This document shows, one piece after another, positions 1 to 12,469 of a stretch of 64,000 bases of DNA (positions are counted from its first letter, which is position 1; the number at the start of each line of letters is the position of its first letter). The stretch comes from Tolypeutes matacus. Taxonomy: Eukaryota > Chordata > Mammalia > Cingulata > Chlamyphoridae. A program made the translations under genes and the position numbers. The stretch spans positions 37,192,159 through 37,256,158 of the forward strand of contig JAKSZT010053928.1 of assembly GCA_026826555.1 (NCBI GenBank), written 5' to 3'. The notes beneath the pieces were generated by a model, which had not been told where the DNA came from, ran no database searches, and was given only the letters and a program-made list of their open reading frames with translations.

Positions 1-82
1 CCTCCTCAAACAATGCTACCCTCAGTTGATGAGCAAAAGTAGAGATTCCAATGGGAAAAAAAGTTGTCACTCTTAGTATATC

Positions 83-420
83 TGTTTTAGTTTCCCAGCT
101 AATAAAACAAATATCATACAATGACTTGGCTTAAATAGTGGGAATTTATTGGCTCACAGTTATGCGGTGAAGAGAAATCCAAAATTGAGACAACAGTAAG
201 GTGATGCTTTCTTCCTGAGAACTGTGGCATTTTGGGGATAGTTGAAGTGATCCTTGGTCTTGGTGGTTCTGTCACATGGCAATGCCTTCTCCTGTCTCTT
301 CTTGGTTCCATGGACTTCCAGTTTCTGGCTGCTCCCCAAGACTTCTCTCATGGTGGCCTTCTCCATAAGTCCTAAGATAGACTCATCCTCATTCAGCTGG
401 GCCACACCTTAACTGAAATA
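83..420 (-). mobile_element. LTR fragment, MaLR/ERVL-like, antisense
   Basis: Read on the minus strand, the right-hand part ends with an AATAAA-type polyadenylation signal followed by a short segment closing in '...aaactaaaaca'. This is the usual 3' end of mammalian MaLR-type LTRs. On the plus strand it begins 'tgttttagtttcccagct' and includes 'gggaatttattggctcaca'. The same layout recurs at 29.8 and 35.8 kb. The far end near 420 fades into a T-rich stretch, so the copy is probably truncated. Open frames here are incidental. The subfamily is not resolved. Confidence 0.6.
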
Positions 421-466
421 ACTTCATATCCTTTGTGCCCCTCCCTGTTTTTGTTTTGTTTTGTTT

Positions 467-577
467 TTAATCTAAGAAATGGTAATGATAGTAATTGATG
501 GTTTGTGGTAGGGAACAAATTGATAAATGTATGTGAGGAACTTGGAACAGGAGCAGGTACATAGCAAGCCCCTGGTT
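467..577 (+). repeat. MIR SINE fragment
   Basis: The stretch resembles the 3' half of the ancient MIR SINE: a degenerate 'aaatggtaatgatagta' block followed by 'gtaggg...aaatgtatgtgaggaacttggaacaggagcaggtacat', with the characteristic 'caggtacatagcaag' end. It is highly diverged, and no target-site duplication is visible. Confidence 0.5.
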
Positions 578-599
578 AAAGTCAGCTACAGTTAATCTA

Positions 600-1622
600 T
601 TTCACAGAGTAGTATACATGCCAGTTATGTTTTGTCTCAGTTTCTTGAGGGAGAAAGGTAGAAATATGTCCTCCTCCTTATATTTACTGTGCAATCTCCA
701 TATTCATTGACTATAAATATAAGTCATTGAATGTATAGTGTAAAGATCCAAAAATAAAAACCAGAACTTCTGCGTTCTAATATTCAAGTTTTCACTTAAT
801 TCTAGCACCCTATTTAGAAAAGAAGAAACTTCTACAAATCTGAATTTCTTCATTTACAAAAAGAAAAAGATCGAAGTAGATGATCGTTTGGGTCCTTTCT
901 ATTCTAGGATTCTAATATGCCTTGCAGCAATGGATGGATGCAGTAGTCAGACCACTTTCTCTAGGGGTACAGTGTTCACGTTGTCAGGTATTTGCTACAC
1001 ATGCTGTGCACACAAAACACATGAAAATTCCCCTCTTTTTTTTTTTTTTTTTTTTATCTGAGTAAGGGTGACCTTTCACAATATGGCATGAATTACAAAA
1101 TCTTTTTGAACTGCTACAAGTAAATACATCATATTCTTGTGGCACCCATAAAGTCATACTTGCTGTCGACTTGAGAAATTTTGCTTTGTGCTCATGTTTC
1201 TCTCTCATTGTCATAGGCGAAAGGCAATCCTTCTTATGGGGAAGACAAGATGCACCACTAGAAAATATCATGAAAAATAGCCCATTCTTGGACCCAACAA
1301 CTTCATAAGCTACAAACTTGAAAACAAAAATATGTTTATATTTTTTATGTAATTGGTCAAACCGTCTATGTATTTTAATCTTTCCTGCAACATCATTATT
1401 TAACATATGGTTGGCTCTACCCATCAGAGAATAATACATGCCCAGTTCCCACAGAAATATGATCTTTACTGCCTGAATGAATTTTTATTCTTTTTCCTGT
1501 AACATAAATGCCAATTCACCTTGCCATCTGGGGAGAAGATTTTTAAGTTAGCCTCTCAGTAAATTTGCCTAATTTAGTATAGCTATTAAATTGAACCACT
1601 AGAGGGTTATTGGGATGGAAAA

Positions 1623-1654
<32 letters not shown>

Positions 1655-2626
1655 AATATATATATATATACACACACCAAGTATATTCCATAAGTAATGA
1701 TGGTTTGGAAAAGACTCGAGCTGTTATTTATCACATAGATTCATTCTCTGGAATGTGACCATTATGACATGGCAGACCTAGTCACAGAAACTGTCCTTTG
1801 AAATAATGAACGTGTCATCTGGCTTTTCTTTTCAGCTGTCTCAATATTGTTATGCATATAAGCTGCAAGAGAAAAATAGTGCAACTTCATTGAAGCACAA
1901 GCATAAAACTCTTATCTTAACAGATGTGTTTTGTAAGTTTAAGATGGAAGTGAAAATGTGAGTCAACCTCTCTCAAAGTTTTCACAGCTATTGCTATGTT
2001 TTAAAGGTGGCCAAGTCTAGACAGTTCCCAAGAAACAGGCAAAAATTAAGTGTGAGGGCTTTTATAGACAGGATTTGAAATGTTGATGTTCTTTATTTTT
2101 TCATTTAATTCCTGGGACAAATAAGTATCATATCTAGTCAATGTCTCCCTTGATTGCCCAAAGGTCAAGAAAAGGAAATATCTCTTCTCACACTTGCAAG
2201 AGCTGGGCTCATACTCTCTAGTCTGCATGGACATGTGGGCATTGAAGACAGGAAATTTTATGGGAGATTCAGGGTAGGCGGTCACCTGTATTCATCTTCA
2301 TCATCCCTGTCATTCTACACTCACATTAGCCTACCGTTAATATATGTGCAACACATTCCTCAGCATACTTCATAAAGCTTTTTCTGGTTAGGTGTTATTG
2401 AAAGTCAGTCAGTAAACTAACCAACTCATCAAAAAATGTGTTGTTATAGACACCTATGAAAGCCATAATACTGTGGGAGCTTAAGTAATAAATACATAGG
2501 GAGTCCTCCTTTTTAAGGATTTTTTAAACTTAAGCATACTCAAACTGCAAACAACACAAGACCCACCCAAGATGACCCATCTTTAGTGAAGCTTCCCCAA
2601 GTTCTCTTTTTGCTGATATGGCTCTT
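600..2626. other. Unassigned AT-rich non-coding stretch
   Basis: I recognise no gene or repeat family here apart from an 18-base T run near 1038-1055 and the dinucleotide tract at 1624-1678. The longest open frame (about 150 codons on the minus strand, 984-1439) is in AT-rich sequence, includes a lysine run translated from the T run, and has no recognisable domain. Confidence 0.5.
1624..1678. repeat. (GT)n-(AT)n-(AC)n self-complementary microsatellite
   Basis: A run of GT dinucleotides passes into alternating TA with one 'aa' interruption near 1655, then into CACACAC. The GT and AC ends are complementary, as are the TA arms, so the tract can fold into a long hairpin. No genes adjoin it. Confidence 0.9.
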
Positions 2627-2642
2627 CATATCATCCTCTTTT

Positions 2643-2827
2643 TTTTTTTTTTTTTAAAGATTTTATTTATTTATTCATTTATCCCCCCCCTTGCTGCCTG
2701 TGCTCGCTGGGTCAGCCAACCATGCCACGCAGGTGGGCTTTGCCTTCACCAGGAGGCCCCGGGAACCGAACCCGGGGCCTCCCATATGGTAAACGGGAGC
2801 CCTACTGATTGAGCCACAGCCGCTTCC
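2643..2827 (-). mobile_element. DAS-type tRNA-derived SINE with perfect target-site duplication
   Basis: On the minus strand the element starts with a tRNA-like head. It has an A-box-like 'tggctcaatcagtagg' (about 2800-2815) and a B-box-like 'ggttcggttcc' (about 2763-2775). A unique body and an A-rich tail follow, the tail seen on the plus strand as a T run at 2640-2656. A 16-base direct repeat, 'catatcatcctctttt', flanks it at 2627-2642 and 2828-2843 with no mismatch. That identifies retroposition by L1-type machinery and a relatively young insertion. The head and B box match armadillo DAS-SINEs. It is a SINE, not a functional tRNA gene. Confidence 0.93.
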
Positions 2828-2884
2828 CATATCATCCTCTTTTAATCATAGTTATTACCACCAGATCTTCCCAGTGTTAAAATC

Positions 2885-3015
2885 ACAAGTCCTGGACTCA
2901 GAATTCCTGGATTCAAATATCTGTAACCTAGTAAAATGCTTTAGTCCCTCCTCATTTCTAAGTGAGAATGATGCAAGTACCACCTCACCATAGTGTTATG
3001 CTGATGGAGCTGTAC
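2885..3015 (+). repeat. MIR SINE fragment, degenerate
   Basis: The sequence follows the MIR layout: 'agtcctggactcagaattcctgg' region, then 'cctcatttctaagtgagaatgatg', then a 'ccacctcaccatagtgttatg' block. Divergence is heavy and boundaries are approximate. Confidence 0.5.
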
Positions 3016-3384
3016 AGTAACCCAAAAACATTTTTTCTGATAAGTACATCTTGCAGGAAGATGTGTCATGGAGACTAGGCTATTAAGCTCTTTCTAATAT
3101 AGGGGTAAAAAAAACTGACTTAAAATGGTTGTAGTGAAACTATGGATAGAAACCTTCTGTGCAAGTAGAAATTATATGCCAACTGTGTGCAGGGCAGACA
3201 TTTGGGGTGGCGGGACCAGACGGAGGTCCTGAGGAAGAGGGGAGAGTCATAGATAGCTAACAGGATAATGATGGTACCCAGTAATAGAAATAGAAAAATA
3301 TTTTTTCAGGAAAAAAATGTTAATAATTATAAGCATATCAAAAAACATCAATTTTTCCTGCTTTGTTTTCCTTCCCCACATACA

Positions 3385-3535
3385 TCACTACCTAACATTA
3401 TATTTAATATTTAGTTGTTTTATTGTCTCCCCAATGAGAATGTAAGCCCCATTACAGCAGTGACACTCTTTGTTCTCTTTTTATTTCCATTTAGTAAGTG
3501 CTCAATAAATAGTTGTGGAATAATAGAATGGGAGA
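3385..3535 (+). repeat. L2 LINE 3' end fragment
   Basis: The order of a 'tgtctccccaatgagaatgta' block, 'agcagtgacactctttgttc' and 'tagtaagtgctcaataaat' matches the 3' terminus of mammalian L2 elements, which end with a 'gcactcaataaatgtttgttgaatgaatga' segment. Only the terminal part is present. Confidence 0.6.
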
Positions 3536-3849
3536 ATGAAACATTTAGATGTGTATTCAGGAAACAGGTAGATTTTATGGAAGAGTCTCAAGAAGAATTA
3601 CAGGTGATAAAATAGAAGAAGAAAACAGAATATAGGATAGCCAGGGAAACCTTGGGAACTCAGTTAACATGAATTTGTAGAGGCCAAGTTAAAAACATTT
3701 TACTATTTTTCTATATAATTCTGTGGACTAAGAGCAACAAAGAAACAACCAACCAAACAAAAATGAAAACAAAATTAAGTATTTAAGCCAATTATTGGCA
3801 TGGCAAGTATATGAGGAAAGTGAAGGATATTAGAGAAACTAGGTCTTAA

Positions 3850-4045
3850 GGCAGTTATTCCTCAAGGGCGATGCCTGGACCGGTAGCAACAGCAAGTCAG
3901 AAATTGTGAGAAATGTTAACATTGAACCCTACTCTAGATCTACTGAATCAACAACTTTGAGCTGAGGCCCAACAATCTCTGTTTTAAACAGCTCTCCAGG
4001 TGATTCTGAGGAAAGTTTAAATTAAGAACTTCTGTCCTAAGATAT
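3850..4045. mobile_element. hAT-Charlie-type non-autonomous DNA transposon relic
   Basis: The stretch contains the phrases 'ctagatctactgaatca', 'gaggcccaacaatctctgtt' and 'ctccaggtgattctgagg'. These are shared with short MER-type hAT MITEs of placental mammals, whose ends read as variants of 'cagtggttctcaa...'. The terminal inverted repeats are eroded, so neither subfamily nor orientation is assigned. Confidence 0.55.
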
Positions 4046-7000
4046 TGAAGCAGCTGCTTTGTGAGGCTTGGCTGAAAAAGGAGTTAGAAATGCTGTCAGA
4101 ATAGAGAAGCCTAATGCACTAGATTTACAGACTGTTACCATGCTCTTGGAAGCCCTATAGAAGCAGTGCATCTATTGTAGCTGTGATTACAAAATATAGA
4201 CATTCTGTACTGCTGGGAGGTCAAGAGGTGAGAGAGGAGGCACTCTCATCCGGGATTCAGTGACACTTTCTACTTTATTCCAGTAATCTGGAGAAATGAA
4301 GCTATTAATTCAAATAGCTAATAATTTTGCATCACATAAAATCGGATAGGTATGCTTCTTTTAGACCTAATCTAATGTTTTCTCTACTGTTTTTGAAAGT
4401 AGGACATTTATCAATTACAAACTTAATTTTACATAATAATAATAACCTTAAAAGAATTTCAACTCAATTCCGTTAGCATGGTTTTCTCAGAAATAGAGTG
4501 CCATGTGTGTGCGTGTGTGTGTGTGTGTGAGTGCATTGAGGCAGTGTTGCATTGGTGTGCAGATTGTTGGTCCGCAGAATTACCCAGTACGCATCCATTA
4601 ACACAGGAATTCACTGTTTGCTAAATTATAGCCCATTTTTTTTATATTTTAGTTGTGTTAATAATATTTTACATTGCTTATTATTTTGTATAAATTATCT
4701 CTGAGAAGTTAGTCTTCTCAGAGCAAAATACAGGTTTTAGATTTTACCAATTCCATTCTAAAAGTATTCTTTAGTGAATCAGTGTGGCTAATGCTTTCTC
4801 ATGTATCTGCAAATGGCATATCTTGTAATGAAATTAAGAGCCACCAGAAGAATGAATTGTTGAGCCTTTCTTTGGTTATCTCTAAGTTGCCATCGAGGTC
4901 TTCCTTGGCTTGGTTGTTTCCTTTTGTCTTCGAAGTCAAAATAGTGTGGTACCTTGCAGATCTTCCCATTCAAACAAATATATAACTTCTTGAATAAATA
5001 ACAAAATGAATTAAACTCTTCCAAAACAAGTCATGTTCCTCTATATCTTAAACCATTGAGTTCCATCTGTTGCTTGGAAAAAAGACTGACTTTTTAGCGA
5101 ATATAATAAGGATGACTGCAGCTTCTTTCCCATATATTTACAATCAGTTATTAAGTAAATTTCAATAATACACCAAATGATAATCTGATTTTTATAATTA
5201 ATTATTTCCTAGCACACTGTGGTCTGGGCTATTCATATAGCTGCCTAGCCAAGTAGACAACTTCAATTCACAGCTGCATACTGATACTAAAACCTTCATA
5301 ACATTTTTTTTCTTGCACAGCTGCCTGGTGGCATGGACCAAAACCAAATTATTATTCAATGATTGTATCTGGGCATATTCTGTTTATTTCAAAAATTGAG
5401 AGTGTATCAAGAAATACACCTTTTATGAAAGTGGTGTTAGAGAGAAGCATCAGTACTATCATATAACTGGAAATCAACCCCATAGGAAGAAGGTGGTGGG
5501 GTTACTTACTTGATGGCCACATAAACTCCCAAGAGGAAGGTCTGAACTGGCACACATCAGAAGGAAGCAAAAACTTACTTAAAAAAATGAGATTTGAGAA
5601 TAATCTTGTAACTCTTTGTCCCAATCTCACACTATCTTTTTCTCAGCTTTCCGTAGTACCTCAGATTTCACTATTAAATGTGCATTAGTTGGGTCAAGAC
5701 ATTTCTGTATCTAGGAATCTCATGTTAAAATGCCTAGGATCCTGGCGTTAAGTCATAGCTTCACTTTATTCACAGACATTGGCACCACAGCAAGAGTTGG
5801 TTTATACTTTACCTTGAGATAAGTGAGTAATAACCTCACAGAATGGCCCAAAGAATAGGTCTGCCATTTTACAGTGTGTGTATGTGTGTGTGCACATGCA
5901 AGTAACCATGTGTTTTGAGTGTTATGTGGAAAATCTTCTGGTGTCGAGGCCGAGAATGCCTAAAAATACAGCTGTCATATCAAAGGCCCTGGAGGGGTAG
6001 AGGGGTAAATGAGGGTGGTGGTAGGGCCCAGGGTTTACCTAACCCAGGCTCCTGTAGGGTCTGTGGAGGAGGGAGGAAGAGGAGAACAGGTAGGTCCTGG
6101 GCTTTTGCCTTTATTGTGACCCAGACGAGAGGCTAGGACTTTCTCATGAGTATGGGGTTGACAGTGTTAAACTATATTGTGCAAAAAGTAGAAGCAGCGG
6201 GGATACTTCAGAGAAGTGGCAAGGGCCACTTGGAGAAAAAGTGGCAGGGGCTGTTTGGAACAACTGAGGGCAGCTCTTATCCAAATGATATGGAGGTGCA
6301 GGCCTTGCTAGTATGGTTACTCCACAGCAGGATTAGCTGGAGTGGTCACTCAAAAGGAGAAAAATGATGAGGCACTCAATATCATTTCTTTTATCTCATT
6401 ACACCATGTGACTTTATTGGGCTCTTCATTCATATATAAAGTAGGAATCACTTCATTAAAAAGAAAGTGAACTTGAACAATTTTCACCTCATACCAGGGG
6501 TTGAGAGGCAAAGTCACTCCAAACCAATGAAATAAAGGGATTAAATTGAATACCAAGAAATGAGGAATTATGCTGGAAGTTGTTATAGGCCTAGGTTGGA
6601 ACTGGCATTGAGTTGGGGGAGTCAAAAATATATTTACCAAGTCAATTCATTAGGTATAATAAAATTTGGGGAGGGATGAACACACAAATTAGAAGTTACA
6701 GGAAATTCTAGTTCACAGATGACATCGGGGTTGTGAGTGAGGTTGTTGACAGAAAGGCAGAACCAAAGCCAAGTCACAGCAGATCCAGAAACAGTTCTTC
6801 AGATAGTATGTGCAGATTTTTTGTGACAGGGCAGTGTCTGACCTCCATGGATTTTTAGACAAAGTCTTCTAGTCACAGCATCATAAAATTAGTGAAATTT
6901 GGTGAATAAGCACTTTTAACATGATTTAATGAGAAAAAGTTCTATAGAATTAGCAACAACCTACAATAATAGAAAATTAAAGTAAGTAGTATACTTATAA

Positions 7001-8141
7001 TGTCATGCCCTTTTTAGTTTAGAGTTTGTGCCATGAACAAAAAAAAACAAACAATGTACCTCTTATACAAACATCCCTTAACAAAGAAATATAATAAATT
7101 ACAAATGGTTCAATTTCATATAATTAATTTTTCAAGTGTAGACACAGCAGTTATTATGCTATTCATTCTTGGTGAAAAAGTATTTCATTGTTGAATTTTC
7201 ACATTATGTTTTAAAGAACTCATTTTATAGTGTGCTTTTCCTTTATTTTTTTCCTGCTCATTTTGGAAAACAAAGTAAGAAGATTTAATTGGCCTAGAGA
7301 TTTTTAAAAGTTTGAACTATCTAGTGAAATTTCATTATATCCCTATAAGAAAAATACTCAAAATATATTCTCTTGATCTGACATTCACAAGTCATAATGT
7401 AATAAGAAGAATCTAGTTTCATGCTCCTTGTGTTCTGAGTGTAAATCACTTTATGCAAATTTACACTTTTATGAAGTAGGAATTCTGAATATTTTTAGTC
7501 TTGAAATGGCTTTAAAATGCAATAATCTTTTGGCACCAGAGCTTAACAAGGACAAATATCGTGCAGTAAAACAAAAGGTCAACTGATTGAGGATATTTAA
7601 ATATGTTCTTCATTCTTTTGCAAAAAATAGTAAATTTTTGTTCTATCTTTTACAAAGTAAAACTTATAAAGCTTTGCTAATTTTTTATTATATTCTATTT
7701 TTCCTTCTAAATATCATTGCAACATTCCATAGAGCTGCTAATTTTTTTGGTTAGTTATATCACCAAATATCCTATGTAGGAAGTTCTATTAAAATTAGGG
7801 CTAGCACCAAATTAAAATATATAAAGGCGTTTTTGGAGGAGGTCAAACTTGTATATATTTTCCTTATAGACATCATTTTTATTGTGATATATAAATATAA
7901 TTATATAATCTATTAACACAAATATTTTAAACTCTAAAGCAAATCCAAAAATTGGGTGTCCTCTAGTACTTTTTTCCTCCTCAATGACATCCCCACCTCC
8001 TCCATGACTTTAACATAACTGACTCATAAAGTCATGTTCTGGACATTTTTCTTTTTCCAGTGTGACACACAAAAATTAACAAGAGTCATAAAAAGCTATT
8101 TGAGATCTAATTTACTTAATTAACTCCAGATGATTCGGTAG
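4046..8141. other. Unassigned AT-rich non-coding stretch
   Basis: Apart from a GT microsatellite at about 4504-4531 and a shorter GT tract at 5875-5893, I recognise nothing. A locally less AT-rich block at about 5930-6140, with GGAGGG and GGGTAGAGGGG runs, stands out from its surroundings. It shows no splice-bounded open frame or known family. Confidence 0.45.
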
Positions 8142-8180
8142 GGCCACTAATAATTTTTATTATTGAATTATTAAAATATT
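8142..8180 (+). repeat. Short direct repeat, copy 1 of 2
   Basis: A 39-base stretch starting 'ggccactaataatttttatt' recurs at 9233-9271 with two substitutions by my alignment. The second copy abuts the left edge of the ancient repeat at 9272. Confidence 0.85.
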
Positions 8181-9232
8181 ACTTGTTTCATTTATAATAT
8201 TCCTTGATTATGAATCATTGTATCTTTGGAATGAAAGGTTCATATGGGAATGCCAAGTATTAGAAACCTGATTGAAGGAGAACATGTGTTTACTACATTA
8301 TTAAAAGGTATGTTTGTATTTTTATCTAAATTAACAAGAGGCTAATGTTTATTATGATATTAATATTCTACCACTTGAGCTAGGAACTAAATGAGAAAGT
8401 TCTATTTTGGGGCAGATGTACTTACTGTCACTCATGGAAACAGATTTTGCAGCTTTGCAATTAGTGTCTAGAAAGAACATTTACTAGCTGCTTTGCTTTT
8501 CTAGCAAGAACCAAGAGAGCAAGAAAGTAAAATTGACCTGAACTTGCACAAGAGTTCAAATGCTAAATCCTGAAATTAATTAGAAGTTGTATGGCCACCC
8601 TTGATCTTGATTCTAATCCAATTCTAATTAAACTTACACCATAAACCAAGAATTCACACACTTAGAAAGCTTACTTTTTATTTATTTATTTTTTTTAGTT
8701 ACTGTATTTCATGTACAGACTCAAAATAAGCTCTAATTAGCAGAGCTACTTACTAAACATTCCTTTGGGTTAGAAGCACAAAATAAAAGCTGAGCCAGCA
8801 AATAAAAAGCAGAAAACACTCAGTGATTCCGGAGGTGATCGAATTAGATGTAAAGTACTGTTGTAGTCACTGTTGTATTCTGAACAGTTTCATTGGCTTA
8901 GTAGCCTGTACATTTTCCTACATCATTCTTTAGATGATCACAAAGGGAAACAATAAAACAAACATGGAATAATATGGGCATTCAAGGTCCTATAACAAAT
9001 GCCCTATATATCTTTGTCATCTACAAAAATTCCCCTCTGAGTACTCTGGGGTATGGGGGAACTAGATTCCTCTCAGCATTCTCTGGGGATCCCTTACCTC
9101 TGTACCAAATATCATCTGATTTCTGACCAATTCTTGAACTAATTTGGAGTATTCTCATCTCTGAACCACCATAACACTTAGATTATACCTACCTTGTTCC
9201 TTGATAAACTATGTGTCAAGAACTTTTTTGAA
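8181..9232. other. Unassigned AT-rich non-coding stretch
   Basis: No gene or repeat family recognised. Around 8570-8780 there are several ATTA/TAATTA cores, among them 'attaattagaag', 'ctaattaaac' and 'ctctaattagcagag'. In such AT-rich DNA these are weak evidence of regulation. Confidence 0.4.
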
Positions 9233-9271
9233 GGCCACTAGTAATTTTTATTATTAAATTATTAAAATATT
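9233..9271 (+). repeat. Short direct repeat, copy 2 of 2
   Basis: Partner of 8142-8180, about 1.09 kb downstream in the same orientation, 37 of 39 bases identical by eye. The sequence after it belongs to a different, recognisable ancient repeat. Confidence 0.85.
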
Positions 9272-9970
9272 TAATAGCAAAACAGACAAAGCTCTTTGCT
9301 CTCTTGGACCTTATATTCTTACTGGGTGAAACAGATAATAAGCATAAATAAATTGTATCCTTTATTAGGAGGTGATATAACTATGAAAAAATTAGAGCAG
9401 GGGAAAGGGAGTGGACATATGGGCAGTAGGGGGGCATTAGAATTTTATATCAAATGGTCAAAGAATACCTTACTGTAAAGGTGGTTTTTGAGCAAGAATT
9501 TGAGGTGCATTCAGGACAGAGGGAATGGCCAGGGATAAGGCCTTGAGATAGGAGAGCTTGGCTGGGCAGAGAAATCCACAACAAGAGTAGGGTAAAGTCT
9601 TGAGTCAGAATCTATAGGGCTTTGTTGATAAAAATAGGAATCCCCTTTTACTCTAGTAAGTTGGAAGCCATTGGAACATTTTGAGCAGAGGAGCACCATG
9701 ACTTGAATTAGGTTCCTAAGGGATTACTCTGAATACTGCATTGAGACTAGACTATGGTAGAAAAGGATGAAGTGGGAGTCTAGTTAGAATCTATGCTAAT
9801 AATCAGGAAAGTGACAGTCATGATTTGGACTGGGTAGCAGCAGTGGAGGTGATAAGAACTAGTCAGTTTCTGGACAAAATTTGAAGGTAAAGTCAACACA
9901 ATTGTCTGATAGATAATATGTATGATAGAGGGAAAGAAAGGAGTCAAAGAACATCCCAAGGTCATCTTGT
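9272..9970 (+). repeat. Ancient dispersed mammalian repeat, family name not assigned
   Basis: I recognise a well-known interspersed consensus through successive blocks. They are 'aacagacaaagctctttgct' with 'ggaccttatattctt', 'gaatggccagggataaggcc', 'ggaagccattggaacatttt' with 'gagcagaggagcacc', and 'gtagcagtggaggtgataag'. The blocks are in consensus order across about 700 bases, so this is one long, colinear, diverged copy. I cannot name the family reliably. Open frames of about 60 codons inside it are incidental. Confidence 0.65.
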
Positions 9971-12350
9971 GCTATAATTAGTAGATTTGTTTTATTTTCC
10001 ATCCCACCACTAAACTATTGAATTAACACATACACATACAAACACACACACATAGAGTCACGCACTTGCAATACCCTTCAATAATATAGACTAATTGCCT
10101 ACCCAATATGGTAAATTTCTCTGTAGATTGTAGAAATTAAAACTGAAGTGAAAGTTAGTGCCAGTTAAAAGATTTGAGAAGGCTAAAATCTTTTATTCTA
10201 ATTTTGAATTAGATGTAATTTTGCTTCAGGCTAGCTGCAAGAGTTCTGTATATGACAATTTAAACTTAAATTAATCTTACTTTAAAGCCTTTTTAATAAA
10301 GCTTTTCTATGAAACAGTGAAAAGCTAGCAATGTGAGGGCTGTAATGTTCCCAGGAATATGTAATCTAAAACTTTAACTTAATTTGAATTTTACTGTGTC
10401 TTTTAATTAAATTCCAGCTCCTTACAGACAATTAGGATATATGTATAAGACATATCTATCCAGGAAGTGATATGAGTAGAGAATCTAGGCATTTATCTTC
10501 ATAGTGAAAGTTCCAAATATGGCTTCTGAGGAGGAAAGTGTGATGCAGGCTAGGAATTTTATTTGATATAAATACTAATTCAGCAATTGTACAATTTCAT
10601 ATTTGACTTAACTTGTATGGACACGGGCACATTTTTCAGATGGATAATAGTCTAATTGATGCTGACTTTACGACAAAAAAAGAAGTATTTTGTTTCAGGA
10701 ATTGTGCTTATTTGCAGATGAAATTGGGCAAAAACAGAAAGCTACATTACGTGGGTGGGATATATTCTTGTAGAAGAAGTGTAAAAATAAAAAGTATGAT
10801 ACAAGATGAGTAAAAATTGTAAAATGAAAAGAACCACAGGAAAAATTCTACTATAAATTATTTTTGTATTATTTTGAATAGCTTTATATTCTGTAAAGGG
10901 AGTTATTACAAATAGATTGACTGCAAACCACACTTCCATCATATGTTATAAAGTTTAGAGTCTGCATGTGTATGTCATAACATGGCTGACTTTTGACTAT
11001 TCATTTCTACCTGAAAGGAGATATTTATTTAGAAAATGTGATGGCTATTCCAGGAAAAGGAGACAGCATGGTTTAAATATCAATTGCAACTTAGAAGAAT
11101 GATGACAACAATGTTATTATAGGCATATTTAATCAGAGAAAATAATATTTTGTTGTAAAACACATAAATACTAGTTAATAACTCATTCTAGCCACATAAA
11201 GGGAATTAACGTTTTCATACTGAGACAGAAAAATATGGTATATAGCACAGAATATTTGGACTACAAATGATATGCCATTAAAATGCAAGATCCTGTTAAC
11301 GTGTTCATTTTTTGAAGGTAAAATAGTGTATGAAAACACAAAAAGTTGGCAAGAGCACGTAAGTAGATGAATACAAATAGATAAGGATATACAAAAAAAG
11401 TGTGTTGCTTTACATTAAATGATTCACAAATATTTTTCCATAATTAAAATTTACTGAATACCTACCATGCGCCAGGTTGTTTATCAGATGCTGGAACTTG
11501 AAAGTTTGAACATTGACAAACATAGCTATGGATTACCACATTTAAAATCTGGATATCTGGAATGTAACATGTGTTTTATTATTGGGAGAGAAGAGTTTAT
11601 CATTTAATACATCTTTAATTATCACTAAATATTTATTATGTAAATGTATTCATAACAAAGTGATTATTTATCACTTTAAGTATCACATTCACAGCTCTTG
11701 TTCTAATATTTCGCCTGAATATTAAGGGAAAGGAAAATATCTTGTACAAAGACAAAGATTCAAATTATGACCTCAAATTAATCAAATTCCTTTCTCAATA
11801 AATAAGTGCAGATCATTCCAAAACTTGTATTTCTATATTTGTCTCCTTTTGTTTCCTCTACGTTTCACTCCTTACCACTTCCCTTAAGTATCTATTAACA
11901 ATTTCTCCTGTTTTGAATATTCAATATTTTTGTCTACTTGTTCTGATTTTCCATTTCACAAACCTTTAGTGTAACCCATATACCTCATTTTGATACTAAT
12001 TTCTTGCCTTCCATTCATATCCACAATTATTCTTACCTAAAGATAATATTCTCCTTGGGTCCCCATAACTTTGGAATTCCATTGTACAGTAATAACTATG
12101 AAAAAATATTTATAGGAGTCAACCAAAAATAATACCAGATCCCATTATTATGCTATTATTTAGAAAAGGATTTATAACCACCAAAATAGGAAAAAATAGA
12201 CACTTTTGCTTTCCTTTACTAAATTTTAGCTTCTTTCTTTTAATTTCACCTTGGCTCAAAAAAACGTCTTCTTCAGATTGATTAAAGGCCTGAGCTAATA
12301 TTTTGAGACTGCTGGTATACCTCCTGCCTACTTCCTCCCCATCTATCTAC
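9971..12350. other. Unassigned AT-rich non-coding stretch
   Basis: No gene recognised. At about 11445-11535 the phrase 'ttactgaatacctaccatgcgccagg' followed by 'gacaaacatagc' resembles the start of the repeat family seen at 9272, so it is probably a small fragment of that family. The rest is featureless. Confidence 0.4.
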
Positions 12351-12360
12351 CTTTACTTTT

Positions 12361-12455
12361 TTTTTTTTTTTTTTTAGGAGGTACCGGGAAATGAACCCAG
12401 AACTTCATACATGGGAAGCAGGTACTCAACCATTTGAGCTATATCTGCTTCCCTC
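12361..12455 (-). mobile_element. Short DAS-type tRNA-derived SINE
   Basis: On the minus strand this begins 'gaagcagatatagctcaaat', the DAS-like tRNA head. It continues through a degenerate B box ('gttctgggttcatttcc') and ends in an A tail, seen on the plus strand as the T run up to 12375. It is little more than the tRNA-like unit. An imperfect target duplication around 'ctttactttt' lies on both sides (12351-12360 and about 12459-12469). Confidence 0.8.
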
Positions 12456-12469
12456 CATCTTTACTTTTT

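Noticed and set aside
984..1439. 151-codon open frame on the minus strand
   Set aside because: It includes a lysine run translated from a T run, lies in AT-rich DNA, and has no domain or exon signals I can support.
2750..2827. Possible tRNA gene on the minus strand
   Set aside because: A and B boxes are present, but the head is fused to a SINE body with an A tail and target duplications, and no complete cloverleaf is evident.
5930..6140. Less AT-rich block that could be a CpG island or exon
   Set aside because: CpG is scarce, the sequence is mainly GGAGG/GGTAG runs, and no splice-bounded frame or known domain is seen.
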